Positions 34,450-45,430 of a stretch of 64,000 bases of DNA are shown in pieces. The stretch lies in contig CM042568.1 of the NCBI GenBank assembly GCA_023630585.1, positions 2,491,516 through 2,555,515 on the forward strand. Reading direction: 5' to 3'. This DNA is from Cranoglanis bouderius (lineage: Eukaryota; Chordata; Actinopteri; Siluriformes; Cranoglanididae). The notes under the pieces are model-generated. The model did no database searches and was not told the DNA's origin. It saw only the letters and a program-made list of their open reading frames with translations. Position 1 is the first letter of the stretch; each line of letters opens with the position of its first letter. The position numbers were made by a program, and so were the translations under genes.

Positions 34450-35400
34450 CACCGCCCTGCATGTAGAAAAAAAGTTCATGCTGTTTTGCAAATCCCACTT
34501 GTTTTTACCTATTCTGGTCATGCTGAGTTCAAATATGCCACTGAAAATTCCCTATCACGTCCTGTTTTTCCACAAAATAAGAATGAAGATTTAATAATTT
34601 TGCTAAATTTACATTGCTTTCAGGGTTTTATTTAAATTGGAAGAAGCTGTCAAATTTCACTATTATTATTTATTAATTACAACGATAGACACACAAAACA
34701 TAACACTTGTTTACAACATGAACAGCAGACAAATAGTCTGTGAAATGTTTGTGAAAATCTCTAAATAAAGCTATTTCAAAAGACGAACATTATAATAATA
34801 TGCAGAGCGCTTAAGGAGTGAACTTCCTTTTGAGGGATTTTCTGGAATGGCTGACTTCTTGACACTCTCTCTGAAGGCACCAGCAGTAGTCAGCCATCAT
34901 GTTCACATTCCATCTACCATGGTTTGCCCTGGTCACCCAGCTTCATTCCAAAATATGCAGAATATGCCTTTTTTTACAAAGTCTGTAATTTTCTGCCGTT
35001 GTTTGGATGTTGCAAAACACCCACAGATGTAGCAGAAATCATCTGGGCTATGCTCGCGTTTCCGTCTTTCACTGGTCATTATAAATCGCTGAAATCAGGA
35101 GTTTTGTGTGCATGTAAGTGTGCCTAGCATTCATATAAGGGCTGATCAGAGGAAAAGTGATGAATGTTGCTCACCTATTGTACATAAACATAGTGTTTCC
35201 TGTGTTGGTGGCAGTGTATCTGGCAATAGCTCTAACGTTTATGGTCCATCTTAGGCAAAAAAGCTCTACACTGGACATCAGGCTTTGTGAAAAGTTGTGA
35301 TGTTCTAGAGCAAAACTAACAGCATATCTGGACTCAGCATCTAAGTATCAGTAAGAAACAACTATCAGATCCGATTCAGCAAATCTGATGCAGGGCGGTG
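34450..35400 (-). mobile_element. possible DNA transposon with 13-bp inverted repeats
   Basis: CACCGCCCTGCAT at 34450-34462 and its exact reverse complement ATGCAGGGCGGTG at 35388-35400 bracket 951 bp of non-tandem sequence. On the minus strand, 35030-34800 reads in pieces like the C-terminus of a DNA-transposon protein (MADYCWCL, then SHSRKSLKRKF), but I cannot name the family with confidence. No clear target-site duplication is visible. It abuts the end of the 25-27 bp minisatellite. The inverted repeat is a direct observation; the transposon reading is inference. Confidence 0.4.
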
Positions 35401-36522
35401 GAATTTGCAGATAATAAATCAGAAAATATTTTCATTCGGGCCTGATTGTTGTTGTTTCTGCATTTAGCAGTTAATTATAGGACAGTTATGTGTAAATGAT
35501 GTGCTACATGGGCTTTTGGGCAATAAACAGAAAAACAAACACACAACAGTTTTGTTACAGTAACTGAGCAATGTGAGAAATGAAAACGGACTGAAAACGC
35601 CAAAAACACCAAGAAAAGAACATTTTAAACCGTTTACTCAGAATACGGATTTACTGTTAATGGTCCAATATACGTGTCGTGTTGGTTGGAGGAAACCGCG
35701 AGAACCCCGAGGGAACTCATGAGAACACGAAGGGAACGTGCGAAGACTGAGAAAACGACTGAGAAAAACCCCCACAAAAGAACGACGGCAAAGCCAGTGA
35801 CGAGAAATAACGATGAGCTTCATCAATACTTTCGCTACACAAACATCCCTGCTAGTGTTTTTTTTTTTTTTTTCCTGGAGTACTCATGAAACCCGCTAAT
35901 GAGCTGCATGCGAGAACAGGGACTTCTTTTTTGTGAAAAACACTCATTTAATATCGCACCAGCCCTGTTTCCCAGAAGTCTCACAATTTACACACCTTTC
36001 CTAAATACGTTACTTAGAGTCTCACCAAGCAGGCTCTTAAAAAAAAACCCAAAAAAACCCAAAAGCCGTGAAGGAAATGATTTAAAGTTGTGAAATTAGC
36101 AACTACGCAAATTATGTCATTTGCGTCATGACTGATGTCACGAAAAGTTGAAAAGGCACAGAGTTGGTTCAAACATTTTAAAACAAACAAAAAAACGAAA
36201 CAAGTTTGAGCGCATTACAAATAATGTGACTGATTAGCACCGCTGCGCTTCCTGTTGCGTTTACACTTTCTGTAATTAAACAGCACAGTGTGAGATCCAT
36301 TTTAAGCTGTTAGGAATATTGGGAAAATGTGATAATAAGGTTGTGTATTTGCACATGACAGGCCACGAGTGTGAGAGCAACACCGAGTGTGTAGAAATAA
36401 ACACAACATTTCATTTCCCCCCGATAACGAGCTGTATGAAGTTTACCGAGGTTAGGCTGCATGTCTGGAATAAAAGTGCTAATGTGCTCTTCTTTAATGC
36501 TTTCTGATCAAAGCATAATTCT
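35401..36522. other. low-copy spacer
   Basis: Includes a T run at about 35857-35873. Short frames only, no recognisable gene. Confidence 0.45.
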
Positions 36523-36560
36523 GGATTCTGATTGGTCAGAAGGTATTGATTCATTTTCCA
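36523..36560 (+). repeat. family A left end, interrupted by LINE
   Basis: GGATTCTGATTGGTCAGAAG then GTATTGATTCATTTTC is the family A left edge. The expected continuation (ATAACAGCAGCTCTGACAG) is found at 38403, on the far side of the LINE. Confidence 0.75.
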
Positions 36561-38402
36561 CACGGACCTTAATATCTACACCAACTCTGTTTCAGACCAG
36601 GTCAACAAGTGTGCTGACGCAGTCACTACCTGTAAGAGAATGAAAACATCCCTCAAGCCATGATGAACAAAGAGATCTGCCTCCTACTGAGGCCATGAGA
36701 TGCTGCTATCAGGTCTGGAGACCAGGAAGCATGCAGCTCATCCAGAGCCAAACTGAGAAGAGAAATCCTGAAAGCCATTTATACTCATCATGAATGAGTA
36801 CGAAATATGGATAAGAGGACAACTTCAAAAACTCTGACCCTCGACTTACGTGGCAGGGCATCCAAACACTCACAGACTACAAACCGATCAACACTCCGCC
36901 CTCAATCAGTGATGTCCCTCTCCTTGAAAACCTCAACATATTCTATCCTCGTTTTGACCAGAGAAACACAGAACCTCCCACCAGTGATCTGCAACTCACA
37001 CCTCACTCTCTCCACCAGTGATGTGTGCTCCACCCTGAGCAGAGTGAATGCATGCCAAGCTGTTGGCTCTGAAGGCATTCCAGGCCAGGTGCTCAGAGCC
37101 TTGCAGAACAGCTGGCTCAGGTCTTCACTGACATTTTCAATCTGTCCCTAGCCCAAGCAGCGGTTGTCTCCCACTTCAAGACAGCGGCCATTGTTCCTGT
37201 GCTAAAATGACCCTCAACGACTTCCGTCCTGTCATACTCACCCCCATCGTCAGCAGGCAGATCCTTTCCCATCCGAAATCCTGCCTGTCATCAACAATAG
37301 ATCTCTATCAGTTTACCTACCGCCCCAACAGACCAACAGAGGATGCCATCACCATGGCACTCCACTCTGCCCTGACTCACCTGGATAACAGCAACTCCTA
37401 CATTAGGATGCTATTCATCAATTTCAGCTTGGCCTTTTTTACATGGTCAACCCTTCCAAGCTGATCTCCAAGCTCACTGACCTTGGCACCCTCTAAAAGT
37501 GGGCCCTGGACTAACAGAGTGGAGTCTGTAGGGCTTGACAGCTTTAGTGCTTAGTCCTCTCCACTACTCCGTTTACACCCACCACTGTGCGCCTGTTCAT
37601 GACTCATAGTCCATAATCAAGTTCAGAGGTGACATCATGGTGGTAGGCCTGATCAGCGACGGCCTACAGGAAGGACGTCCAGCTCCTACATCAACCTGTC
37701 CCTCAACACTCAGAAGACCAAGTCTGCTCAGGCTCTAACTGGTGACTTCTTGCTGTGGTGAAAACCATCCAACACATTACTGGTGCCCGGCTACCGTCCA
37801 TTGTGGAGATCTACCACAAACGCTGCCTAAGGACATCTCTCACCGCAACCATGGACGTTTTACTATTCTCCCATCCAGGAAGTGCTACAAGAGCCTTCGC
37901 TGCCAAAACAGCAGGTTAATGAACAGCTTCTTCTTCCCCTCAGGAATCAACAGGCTGAACTCCTCACAACGTTGCTAACCCCCCCTTCCTCCAGCTCTTA
38001 TCTTTCTGCACAAAAACCTCTACTTCTGCACATGGACTAACTTCTACAGTTTGCCGTGTGTTGCACGTTCTTCTACTTGCACCTTAAATTCAGTTGTACT
38101 GTTGTGTTTTTGATTTCCACTCATGTCTCTGGATCCATGTTCACTTACCACCAATCCATTTTGCACCTGTGTTCAGCTGCACTGTACTGTCCGGATCACA
38201 TTAATCCATGTCTCTGGACTCACGGTACTCACGGACCACGCCATTTGCACATGTCACTCTTGCACTTTACTGCCTCCCTCATTCTCTCTCATTGTCCCTT
38301 CTTGCATTACACACTCAATAGCCACTTGCTATTTCGGACTTCTGGTTAGACGCTAAGTGCATTTCGTTGGCTTTGTACTTGTCTAATCTATCTATCTAAT
38401 CT
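36561..38402 (+). pseudogene. L2/CR1-like LINE, 5'-truncated ORF2 plus 3' end
   Basis: Non-LTR retrotransposon reverse transcriptase with many frameshifts and stops. In order: endonuclease-RT linker DLNIYTNSVSDQVNKC and KEICLLLRP (36570-36760); RT start AEQLAQVFTDIFNLSLAQA (about 37101-37160); NDFRPVILTPIVSRQ and FTYRPNRPTEDAITMALHSA, then LTHLDNSNSYIRMLFINFS (37210-37430), which is RT motif A; KLISKLTDLGTL (about 37460); a degraded catalytic region reading FRGDIMVVGLISD where FADD would be expected (about 37620-37665); TIQHITGARLPSIVEIYHK and NSFFFPSGINRLNSSQ at the C-terminus (37770-37975). A 3' UTR follows, ending in a TCTAATCTA-type tail at about 38384-38402. Dead copy. Confidence 0.9.
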
Positions 38403-38640
38403 AATAACAGCAGCTCTGACAGTAGTGCAGCTACAAATCACAGGTTTATTAATATTAATGCGCTCCCTCTAATACGTTATCGTTTCTATAGTAACAGCTC
38501 ATTCACAAGGACTCCTACAGGAGATTTATTTAGCATGTATGGAAGGAGTCTCCAGTGTCCGTGCTCTGTAACAGTCAGAGGTGAAGCCCTAAGTTTAAGA
38601 AGAGTTTACAGACGAGTTTACACTTTTTGGTTTTGTTGAA
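38403..38640 (+). repeat. family A dispersed repeat, continuation after LINE
   Basis: AACAGCAGCTCTGACAGTAG, AATCACAGGTTTATTAATAT, TACGTTATCGTTTCTATAGT, AACAGCTCATTCACAAGG and ATGGAAGGAGTCTCCAGTGT follow in the standard family order. With 36523-36560 it forms one copy split by the LINE. Confidence 0.85.
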
Positions 38641-38683
38641 TTCATTTCAAATTATTTTAAAGTGACAGTGCTGTATATTTGTT

Positions 38684-38685
<2 letters not shown>

Positions 38686-38748
<63 letters not shown>
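38686..38748. repeat. (CA)n microsatellite
   Basis: CA run of about 63 bp. Confidence 0.97.
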
Positions 38749-38750
<2 letters not shown>

Positions 38751-39149
38751 AGTGAATAAGGTGTTTTTAGATGTGTTTTTATGTTTATTTTCTACAACTC
38801 ATTCAACGTGTGAAGACCTCCCCATTAAAGTGTTTAAAGCAACGCCTTAAAGAAGCATCAATAAATAAATAAATACAAAATAGATTTACAAAAAGAAAAA
38901 TAACAAAAAAAAAGCTGGAAAAATAAAAGGAATAAATACAGAAGTAAATAAAAGGCCTCCGCTCCCTCCTGAGTGTGTTGAGGAATCACAGCAGCATGAA
39001 AACCCTCACAGCTGACATGTGCTGTTACCATGGCAACACAGAGCCAGCTGACACACACAGGTGGTCGAGGGGGCGGTGCCAAAACAACAGGTGCATGATG
39101 ACATCACAACCTTGGGGGAGTAAAGGTCAAGTTCTTTCACAGCACTCTG
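38749..39149. other. spacer
   Basis: A-rich in the middle (38865-38950). No gene recognised. Confidence 0.5.
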
Positions 39150-40060
39150 TCTCTTTCTCTCCATCTTTTTTTCATTTCTCTCCATCACCTTAACTTCTCC
39201 ATCTCTCCTCCATCTCTCCATCTATTCTTCTCTCCTCCATCTCTCCATCTATTCTTCTCTCCTCCATCTCTCCTCCATCTCTCCATCTATTCTTCTCTCC
39301 TCCATCTCTCCTCCATCTCTCCATCTATTCTTCTCTCCTCCATCTCTCCTCCATCTCTCCATCTATTCTTCTCTCCTCCATCTCTTTCTCTGCTTTATCT
39401 CCTTCTCTCCTCCATCTCTCCATCTATTCTTCTCTCCTCCTTCTCTCCTCCATCTCTCCTCCTATTCTTCTCTCCTCCATCTCTCCTCCATCTCTCCATC
39501 TATTCTTCTCTCCTCCATCTCTCCTCCATCTCTCCATCTATTCTTCTCTCCTCCATCTCTCCTCCATCTCTCCATCTATTCTTCTCTCCTCCATCTCTTT
39601 CTCTGCTTTATCTCCTTCTCTCCTCCATCTCTCCATCTATTCTTCTCTCCTCCTTCTCTCCTCCATCTCTCCTCCTATTCTTCTCTCCTCCATCTCTCCT
39701 CCATCTCTCCATCTATTCTTCTCTCCTCCATCTCTCCTCCATCTCTCCATCTATTCTTCTCTAATCCATCTCTCCTCCATCTCTCCATCTATTCTTCTCT
39801 CCTCCATCTCTCCTCCATCTCTCCTCCATCTCTCCTCCATCTCTCCATCTATTCTTCTCTCCTCCATCTCTTTCTCTCTTCCTTCTCTCCTCCATCTCTC
39901 CATCTCTCCTCCATCTCTCCTTCTCTCCTCCATCTCTGCATTTCTCCTCCATCTATTCTTCCCTCCTCCATCTATTCTTCTCTCCTCCATCTCTTTCTCT
40001 CCTCCATCTCTCCTCCATCTCTTTCTCTCCTCCATCTCTCCTCCATCTCTCCAAGCAGTA
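39150..40060. repeat. pyrimidine minisatellite (CTCCATCTCTCCATCTATTC), nearly G-free
   Basis: About 900 bp built of CTCCATCTCTCC and ATCTATTCTTCTCTC. G is almost absent from the plus strand. The rare phrase TCTCTTTCTCTGCTTTATCT occurs at 39381 and again at 39594, 213 bp apart, which marks a block duplication. Minus-strand frames rich in Glu/Arg/Asp/Gly are repeat translations. Confidence 0.95.
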
Positions 40061-40739
40061 ATTCAGCATGGCGTTTTTAACGCTAGAATAATGCCAGGTA
40101 AGATGTAAGGAGCTGAACATGACAAGGCTGAATACAGCAATATTTGCTAACTGTTTAAAATAAAATGCTAAATAGCATGGCCATCTGTCTGATTTTAGGT
40201 CGGACAGTCCGGTTTTAAACTACCATGTCCGTCTACCGGCACAGCCTTGAGCCGGACGCTCATTTGTCCTCCTTTAAGATCACCACTATTGTATACTTTA
40301 TCCAATGGTAGCCCATATAATAAATAAATAAATAAATAAATACCGGGTACCGTGGGCCGCTCTGTGCTGTAGGATATAACTGAATTCCAGTTTAATTTTC
40401 CTAATAAAAAGACTGCTACTCTTAATATTTTGTATTTATATTCTCTCCTTTAATGGTTACATCATTCCTATATTTGATACCGACGCAAAGGAGAGGGCAC
40501 AGGCCTACAGAAAGATTTTACTGTCATCAGATGTAGCTTTGCACACTGCCAGCATCTAGAATGATTTTGATCAGTATGTTAGCGTTCATAGCAGAGGGCT
40601 CTCTCAACCTGTTACATTTTACAGTTTGTCAATTGATAAGATTTTGTAGGCTTTGCATACACATGTGCACCCCTCGAAAGCCTGAAACCATAGAACCCCC
40701 CCCCCCCCCCACATAACAAATCCCAATTTAACCCCTGCT
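40061..40739. other. low-copy, possibly old mobile-element DNA
   Basis: Contains (AAAT)n at about 40319-40343 and a C run at about 40697-40711. The 40160-40280 part (GGTCGGACAGTCCGGTTTTA) has a transposon-like look, but no ends or coding region were found. Confidence 0.35.
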
Positions 40740-40835
40740 TACACTTATTATTCATGAAACAAGTTAGTTCCTGTTCTCACTTACGTTATAGCAGCTATAA
40801 ACATTCGTTCCCGGACCAGCCTCAAAGTGTAAAAC
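40740..40835 (-). repeat. family A fragment
   Basis: GAAACAAGTTAGTTCCTGTT, then CACTTACGTTATAGCAGCTA and TAAACATTCGTTC, correspond to the reverse of 18670-18750 in the full copy. Confidence 0.65.
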
Positions 40836-40976
40836 AACGCAAACGTATAAACTCCTCCGTCCTGAAACACTGAACACATGACTGTGGTGTTTAGTAGCAC
40901 GGGTTACTGACTAAGCCTCCCTGACTCACTCAATCTGTTCTTTCTCTAGTCTCATTCTCACCCCATCATCAGAGAA

Positions 40977-40983
<7 letters not shown>

Positions 40984-41038
<55 letters not shown>
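40984..41038. repeat. (GA)n microsatellite
   Basis: GA run of about 55 bp. Confidence 0.97.
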
Positions 41039-41040
<2 letters not shown>

Positions 41041-41447
41041 AAAACCCTCCATGAATGAAAATAAAATGAATAACTGTGTGAGATTGTGTCACCGTTACGA
41101 CTGTTAGCAAATCACACGCTTAGCGTTTTCATTTCCAAAAGCCTTCACTATCTGTCTAAGAAATATACATATATATATATATTTACAATTTGACCTTTCC
41201 TTTACAGAAAATCTCTACTATCAGCATACGATACATCAAAAAGCCCATCTACTTGTTAAACACCTTAGCGTTGTTAGCATGTCTATCGCTAGTTATATGA
41301 GCTAGCGACAGATTAAAACACAGTGAGGTAGCTTCTAAAAAAAAACGTGTCACGAATTCAGATTTGTGTTTTTACCTCAAAAATCAATATTGTGTACATT
41401 TTTACACTGAAAATATCTACATATAGCCACCCCCCTACACTAACAAA
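41039..41447. other. AT-rich spacer
   Basis: Short (TA)n near 41167-41181. Nothing else recognised. Confidence 0.5.
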
Positions 41448-41449
41448 CA

Positions 41450-41493
<44 letters not shown>

Positions 41494-41664
41494 CTTGCAG
41501 TGCTGGAAATGAAGCGTTAGCTTAGCGATGAGTAAGAAATAAAGTATCTGCTACACGCTAAATGTTTCACATTTCATCAGACTGTTCTGTTGTGTTAGCA
41601 TGTTCAGCTACGCCGTTTCTTCGAAAGCTAAAAGCATCCACTAAAAGCCTCATGCACCCAGTGC

Positions 41665-41717
<53 letters not shown>

Positions 41718-41747
41718 CTGACCACTTTACACACACACACACACACC
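41448..41747. repeat. (CA)n, (GT)n and (CA)n microsatellites
   Basis: CA run at 41448-41492, GT run at 41667-41713 and a short CA run at 41729-41747. The GT and the second CA are close together and complementary, so they could pair as a long hairpin. Confidence 0.95.
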
Positions 41748-41754
41748 TCCACGT

Positions 41755-41900
41755 CTCTCTTTCTCTCGCCCAGCAGCTCCCTCGTCTCCCGCCGAGAGCG
41801 AATGATTACGGCTAATTACCGACAAAACGGAGCGAACTTCAGACGGCTAGTGCGCTACAAATGACTCCAGGAGGTGAGGGGAGGAGTGAGAGGAAACGAG
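41755..41900. other. low-repeat block, candidate noncoding element
   Basis: Balanced composition, CpGs and TAAT-core words (GATTACGGCTAATTACCGAC). No reading frame stands out. Conservation cannot be judged from one sequence. Confidence 0.2.
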
Positions 41901-42169
41901 CGGAAATAAACAAATAAAAAATAAGCCCCACATCTGTCACCTTGCACACCGTCATTAGCACAGTGTGATAAATATATATATACATATAATAACATGCACA
42001 GGGTCACATTAGCTTCCTGAACACTTTCTGTAGCGAGCTTAGCAACACGGATACTCATCAAGCCGCGTCCTGATTGGTCAGAAGGTGTTAAATCGTTTTC
42101 TAGAACAGCAGCTCTGACAGTAGCGCAGGTTTATATTCATGCGCTCGTTATCGCTAACACGTTATCGCC

Positions 42170-42445
42170 CTGCCGGAAAAACAAAACCAAAAACACAATA
42201 GACAGTATATAATCACAGAAATTATAATGGTTTCCACTACGAATACCATTACAAACCATCACCTCACCATTAAAATGATTTCCCATCACTGGTGCTTAAT
42301 GGTATCCACTAGACATAACATGCCACCAGTAGAAGGCGACAAATTACCAGTAGAGAGCCACAGGGACCATTAGAGTTTCCATTAAAACCAATACAATTGC
42401 CATTATAACCATTAAAAAAAACAAAAAAAACATTACAAATTCTGT
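42170..42445. other. unrelated insertion inside family A copy
   Basis: About 275 bp rich in CCATTA/TAATGG words (TAATGGTTTCCACTA, ACCATTAGAGTTTCCATTA) that splits the CGTTATCG|TTTCTATAG junction seen intact at 38480. Probably a separate non-autonomous element; ends are not clear. Confidence 0.45.
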
Positions 42446-42581
42446 GAGGGTTTCTATTTCAGTTGCTATAGTAACAGCTCATTCGCAGGGAATGACACAC
42501 ACTTTCTACACAAACCGACTAAAAATAATTGTTAACAATTGTGAAACTATATTTAACGTTTATGGAAGGAGTCTCCAGTGT

Positions 42582-42582
<1 letters not shown>

Positions 42583-42619
<37 letters not shown>
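42583..42619. repeat. (GA)n microsatellite
   Basis: GA run of about 37 bp inside the family A core. Confidence 0.95.
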
Positions 42620-42621
<2 letters not shown>

Positions 42622-42955
42622 TGGTGAAGGAATATACATACACAAATTAACTTTTCTCACAGAACGTTAACTGTAACTTTAAACGGATAAAAAGTACGTT
42701 AATTAATACAAAAAAAGTAACATTTTTTTAAGATTGTTGTGGAGGAATAACACACTTTGGGACGTGCTGTTATAGGAAACGAATCAACCGTGAGGTGGTA
42801 ACAGTGACTCCGCTTCATCACACCCGCTCGTCGTTGATTAATTTCCTCTAACAAGGTGAAATATCACTATGTACATTATAAATAGTAATGATATAACTGC
42901 ATGAGTGTGGAATAAAACAACGCAGATAGGCTTGTCTTTGATTGTTGATTGCGAC

Positions 42956-42970
42956 ACACACACAGACACA

Positions 42971-43013
<43 letters not shown>

Positions 43014-43023
43014 GCACACACAC
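42956..43023. repeat. (CA)n microsatellite
   Basis: CA run with a few GA, CC and CG interruptions. Confidence 0.95.
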
Positions 43024-43201
43024 AGAGCGAGCGGTTTTATGGTCACAATTTCCATTGTGCGTCTGGTTTAGCGCGGGTTCATGGAAGCTCGGGACACATC
43101 AATCCCGTACTTGATTACATTCTCACCTCCGCTGAGAGGCCTCGATGAATATTTATCAGTGTGAATGTACGCTCCGCTTCCCCCGCTTTTCACCACATCG
43201 C

Positions 43202-43203
<2 letters not shown>
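43024..43203. other. low-repeat spacer
   Basis: Balanced composition with no recognisable gene. Confidence 0.4.

Positions 43204-43242
<39 letters not shown>
43204..43242. repeat. (CA)n microsatellite
   Basis: CA run of about 39 bp. Confidence 0.96.
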
Positions 43243-43246
<4 letters not shown>

Positions 43247-43254
43247 TTCGCTTA

Positions 43255-43640
43255 ATTTCTTTATGAATATTAACGCCGGCATTATGTCCCCTCGCACACT
43301 GACAGCACTTGAGATAATCCCGTTATTGTCTCGGCCCAAGATGGCCGCCGCTCGTGCATCTTTTGTTTCCGTCTCATTATTGTTGTTCTTTTTTTCTTTT
43401 TTTCTTTTTTTTTTAATTTTTTAAAATTTTTCTTTTCTTCCTATCTGGCCGCCGCCATGTTTGCGGCACGTCGGCATGGCGACGTCCCTGAAGTGGATCG
43501 CAAAAACAAAGCGGGGACAAAGCGGGGTCACGCTAATCTTAAACACGAGCTTTATTAGACGCTAATTCTCGGCGAATGAGTATTAATGGGTTTCTGGGCA
43601 CAATAGAGACTCAGTGAATGAAGGACAGAACAGAGGGAGC
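43255..43640. other. low-repeat CpG-containing block with YY1-like sites
   Basis: CCCAAGATGGCCGCCGCTCG at about 43336 contains AAGATGGC, the YY1 core. GCCGCCGCCATGTTTGCGGC at about 43449 carries a second CCAT core in the opposite direction. Between them is a T-rich tract. Flanking sequence is GC-balanced with TAAT cores (TATTAGACGCTAATTC, GAGTATTAATGGG). Candidate regulatory or conserved noncoding DNA, or an untranslated first exon; not proven. Confidence 0.3.
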
Positions 43641-43727
43641 GCAAAGATTAAAGCCTGAAGCCGCAGATACTGACTGGCGTGAAGCGACAAAACTGCGTCT
43701 TCTTCTGTAAACGCTGTTTGTGTATCA

Positions 43728-43730
<3 letters not shown>

Positions 43731-43769
<39 letters not shown>
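43731..43769. repeat. (CT)n microsatellite
   Basis: CT run of about 39 bp. Confidence 0.96.
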
Positions 43770-43774
<5 letters not shown>

Positions 43775-44231
43775 ATATATACATATTTATACTTTTATTC
43801 CTATCTCTGTGCAGAATAATCAGAATCAGAGCTGGTGCTTTTGGCAGAGATCTGCCGTGCAGGAGGTGGAGGAAGTGTGGAAACACGTGCGAAATAATAA
43901 AACAGGAAGTTGTAACGGATACAGAAACGCGACACGCTGCACAGGAATTCACGTCACTTATTATATTTATTATAATCTGCACTAAAGTCACACAGCATCT
44001 TTTACTAAATGTCTAGCTGAAGCTTTCTCGTCATGTTTTATAGCTTTACTTTCAGCACCAGGTGTACTCACAGCAAGAAAATACCTCCATGACTTATTTA
44101 TCGGATCGTATACAAAAATAAACGGCAATCGGCGAGCGCTGATCTGTATGCAGCGGGTCACGTGAACGGTCCATTCACGTTTTTCAGTTTAGTGCTGATG
44201 GATTTTACGTCAACAATGTTTGCTGATGAAA
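43770..44231. other. spacer
   Basis: No gene or element recognised. Confidence 0.45.
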
Positions 44232-44998
44232 ACCAAGACCTCGGATTGGACCAGATGCTGAATAACAAGACCTCGGATTGGATCAGATGCTGAAGAACAA
44301 GACTTCTGATTGGATCAGATGCTAAATAACAAGACTTCTGATTGGATCAGATGCTGAATAACAAGACTTCTGATTGGATCAGATGCTGAATAACAAGACT
44401 TCTGATTGGACCAGATGCTGAATAACAAGACTTGGGATTGGACCAGATGCTGAATAACAAAACCTCGGATTAGACCTCAGGTTGGACCAGATGCTGAAGA
44501 ACAAGACTACGGATTGGATCAGATACTGAATAACAAGTCATGTGATTGGATCAGAGACTGATTAAAAAGACTTCTGATTGGATCAGATGCTGAATAACAA
44601 GACTTCTGATTGGATCAGATGCTAAATAACAAGACTTCTGATTGGATCAGATGCTGAATAACAAGACTTCAGATTGGACCAGATGCTGAAGAACAAGACT
44701 TAGGATTGGACCAGATGCTGAATAACAAGACCTCGGATTGGATCAGATGCTGAATAACAAGACCTCGGATTGGATCAGATGCTGAAGAACAAGACCTCGG
44801 ATTGGATCAGATGCTGAATAGCAAGACTTCTGATTGGATCAGATGCGGAATAACAAAACTTCGTATTGGATCAGATGCTGAATAACAAGATTTCTGATTG
44901 GATCAGATGCTGAATAATGAGTCATGTGATTGGATCAGAGACTGATTAAAACGACTTCTGATTGGATCAGATGCTGAAGAGGAAGTCTTCTGATTGGT
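44232..44998. repeat. 32-bp minisatellite (CTGATTGGATCAGATGCTG...)
   Basis: Unit AATAACAAGACTTCTGATTG followed by GATCAGATGCTG, about 32 bp, in roughly two dozen copies with variants (CCTCGGATTGG, CTTAGGATTGG, GGACCAG). Some units have lost or gained a few bases. The TCTGATTGG word in each unit is the reverse of CCAATCAGA. Confidence 0.95.
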
Positions 44999-45430
44999 TG
45001 AGCAAAATTTCCAGTCCAACTACTCTTCAAAAACTGAATAAAAAATAAAACATGCAGGTGCTTGCGAAATGGAGAGGCGGCGTACGGACATTACCCACCC
45101 TATAATCCCCGCTTTCCCCGCCCCCAATCATTGAATGAAGAAATTGATTCCTTTTAATTCTGATTATTTGCTTTAAAACACAACATCGATCACCCGTGGC
45201 AGCTCAGCGTGTTATTTGTGTCTGGTTTTATAGAGACATGTCTGCTGTTTATGGAACAAAAGGATTCCAGTTGTTTTTTATTCGAATTTAGGAGAAATAA
45301 CGGTACAGAGATTCGGAGTGTCGGTTTTCTTGTTAAGAAACAGGATTACAGTCCAAATCTGTACAAATAAAATGGTTTGATTTCACTGTTCAGTTGTGAA
45401 TTTGAAGACAAGTCTCACATCTTCGCTGCG
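44999..45430. other. spacer
   Basis: Nothing recognised. Confidence 0.45.

Larger units (their letters stand above)
42070..42854 (+). repeat. family A dispersed repeat, full copy with insertions
   Basis: Starts CTGATTGGTCAGAAGGTGTT, then CTAGAACAGCAGCTCTGACA and GCTCGTTATC. The region is interrupted at 42170-42445 by unrelated sequence and resumes with CTATAGTAACAGCTCATTCG. The core GGAAGGAGTCTCCAGTGTC is followed by a (GA)n run at 42583-42619. The right-end hairpin GACGTGCTGTTATAGGAAAC ... GATTAATTTCCTCTAACA is well kept. Length is about 785 bp with insertions, close to 500 bp without. Confidence 0.8.

Noticed and set aside
34847..35127. Plus-strand frames of 61 and 67 codons as genes
   Set aside because: The minus strand of the same stretch reads more like a transposon remnant, and the plus frames show no domain.
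40160..40400. Possible hAT-type transposon end
   Set aside because: No inverted repeat partner, target duplication or coding sequence was found.
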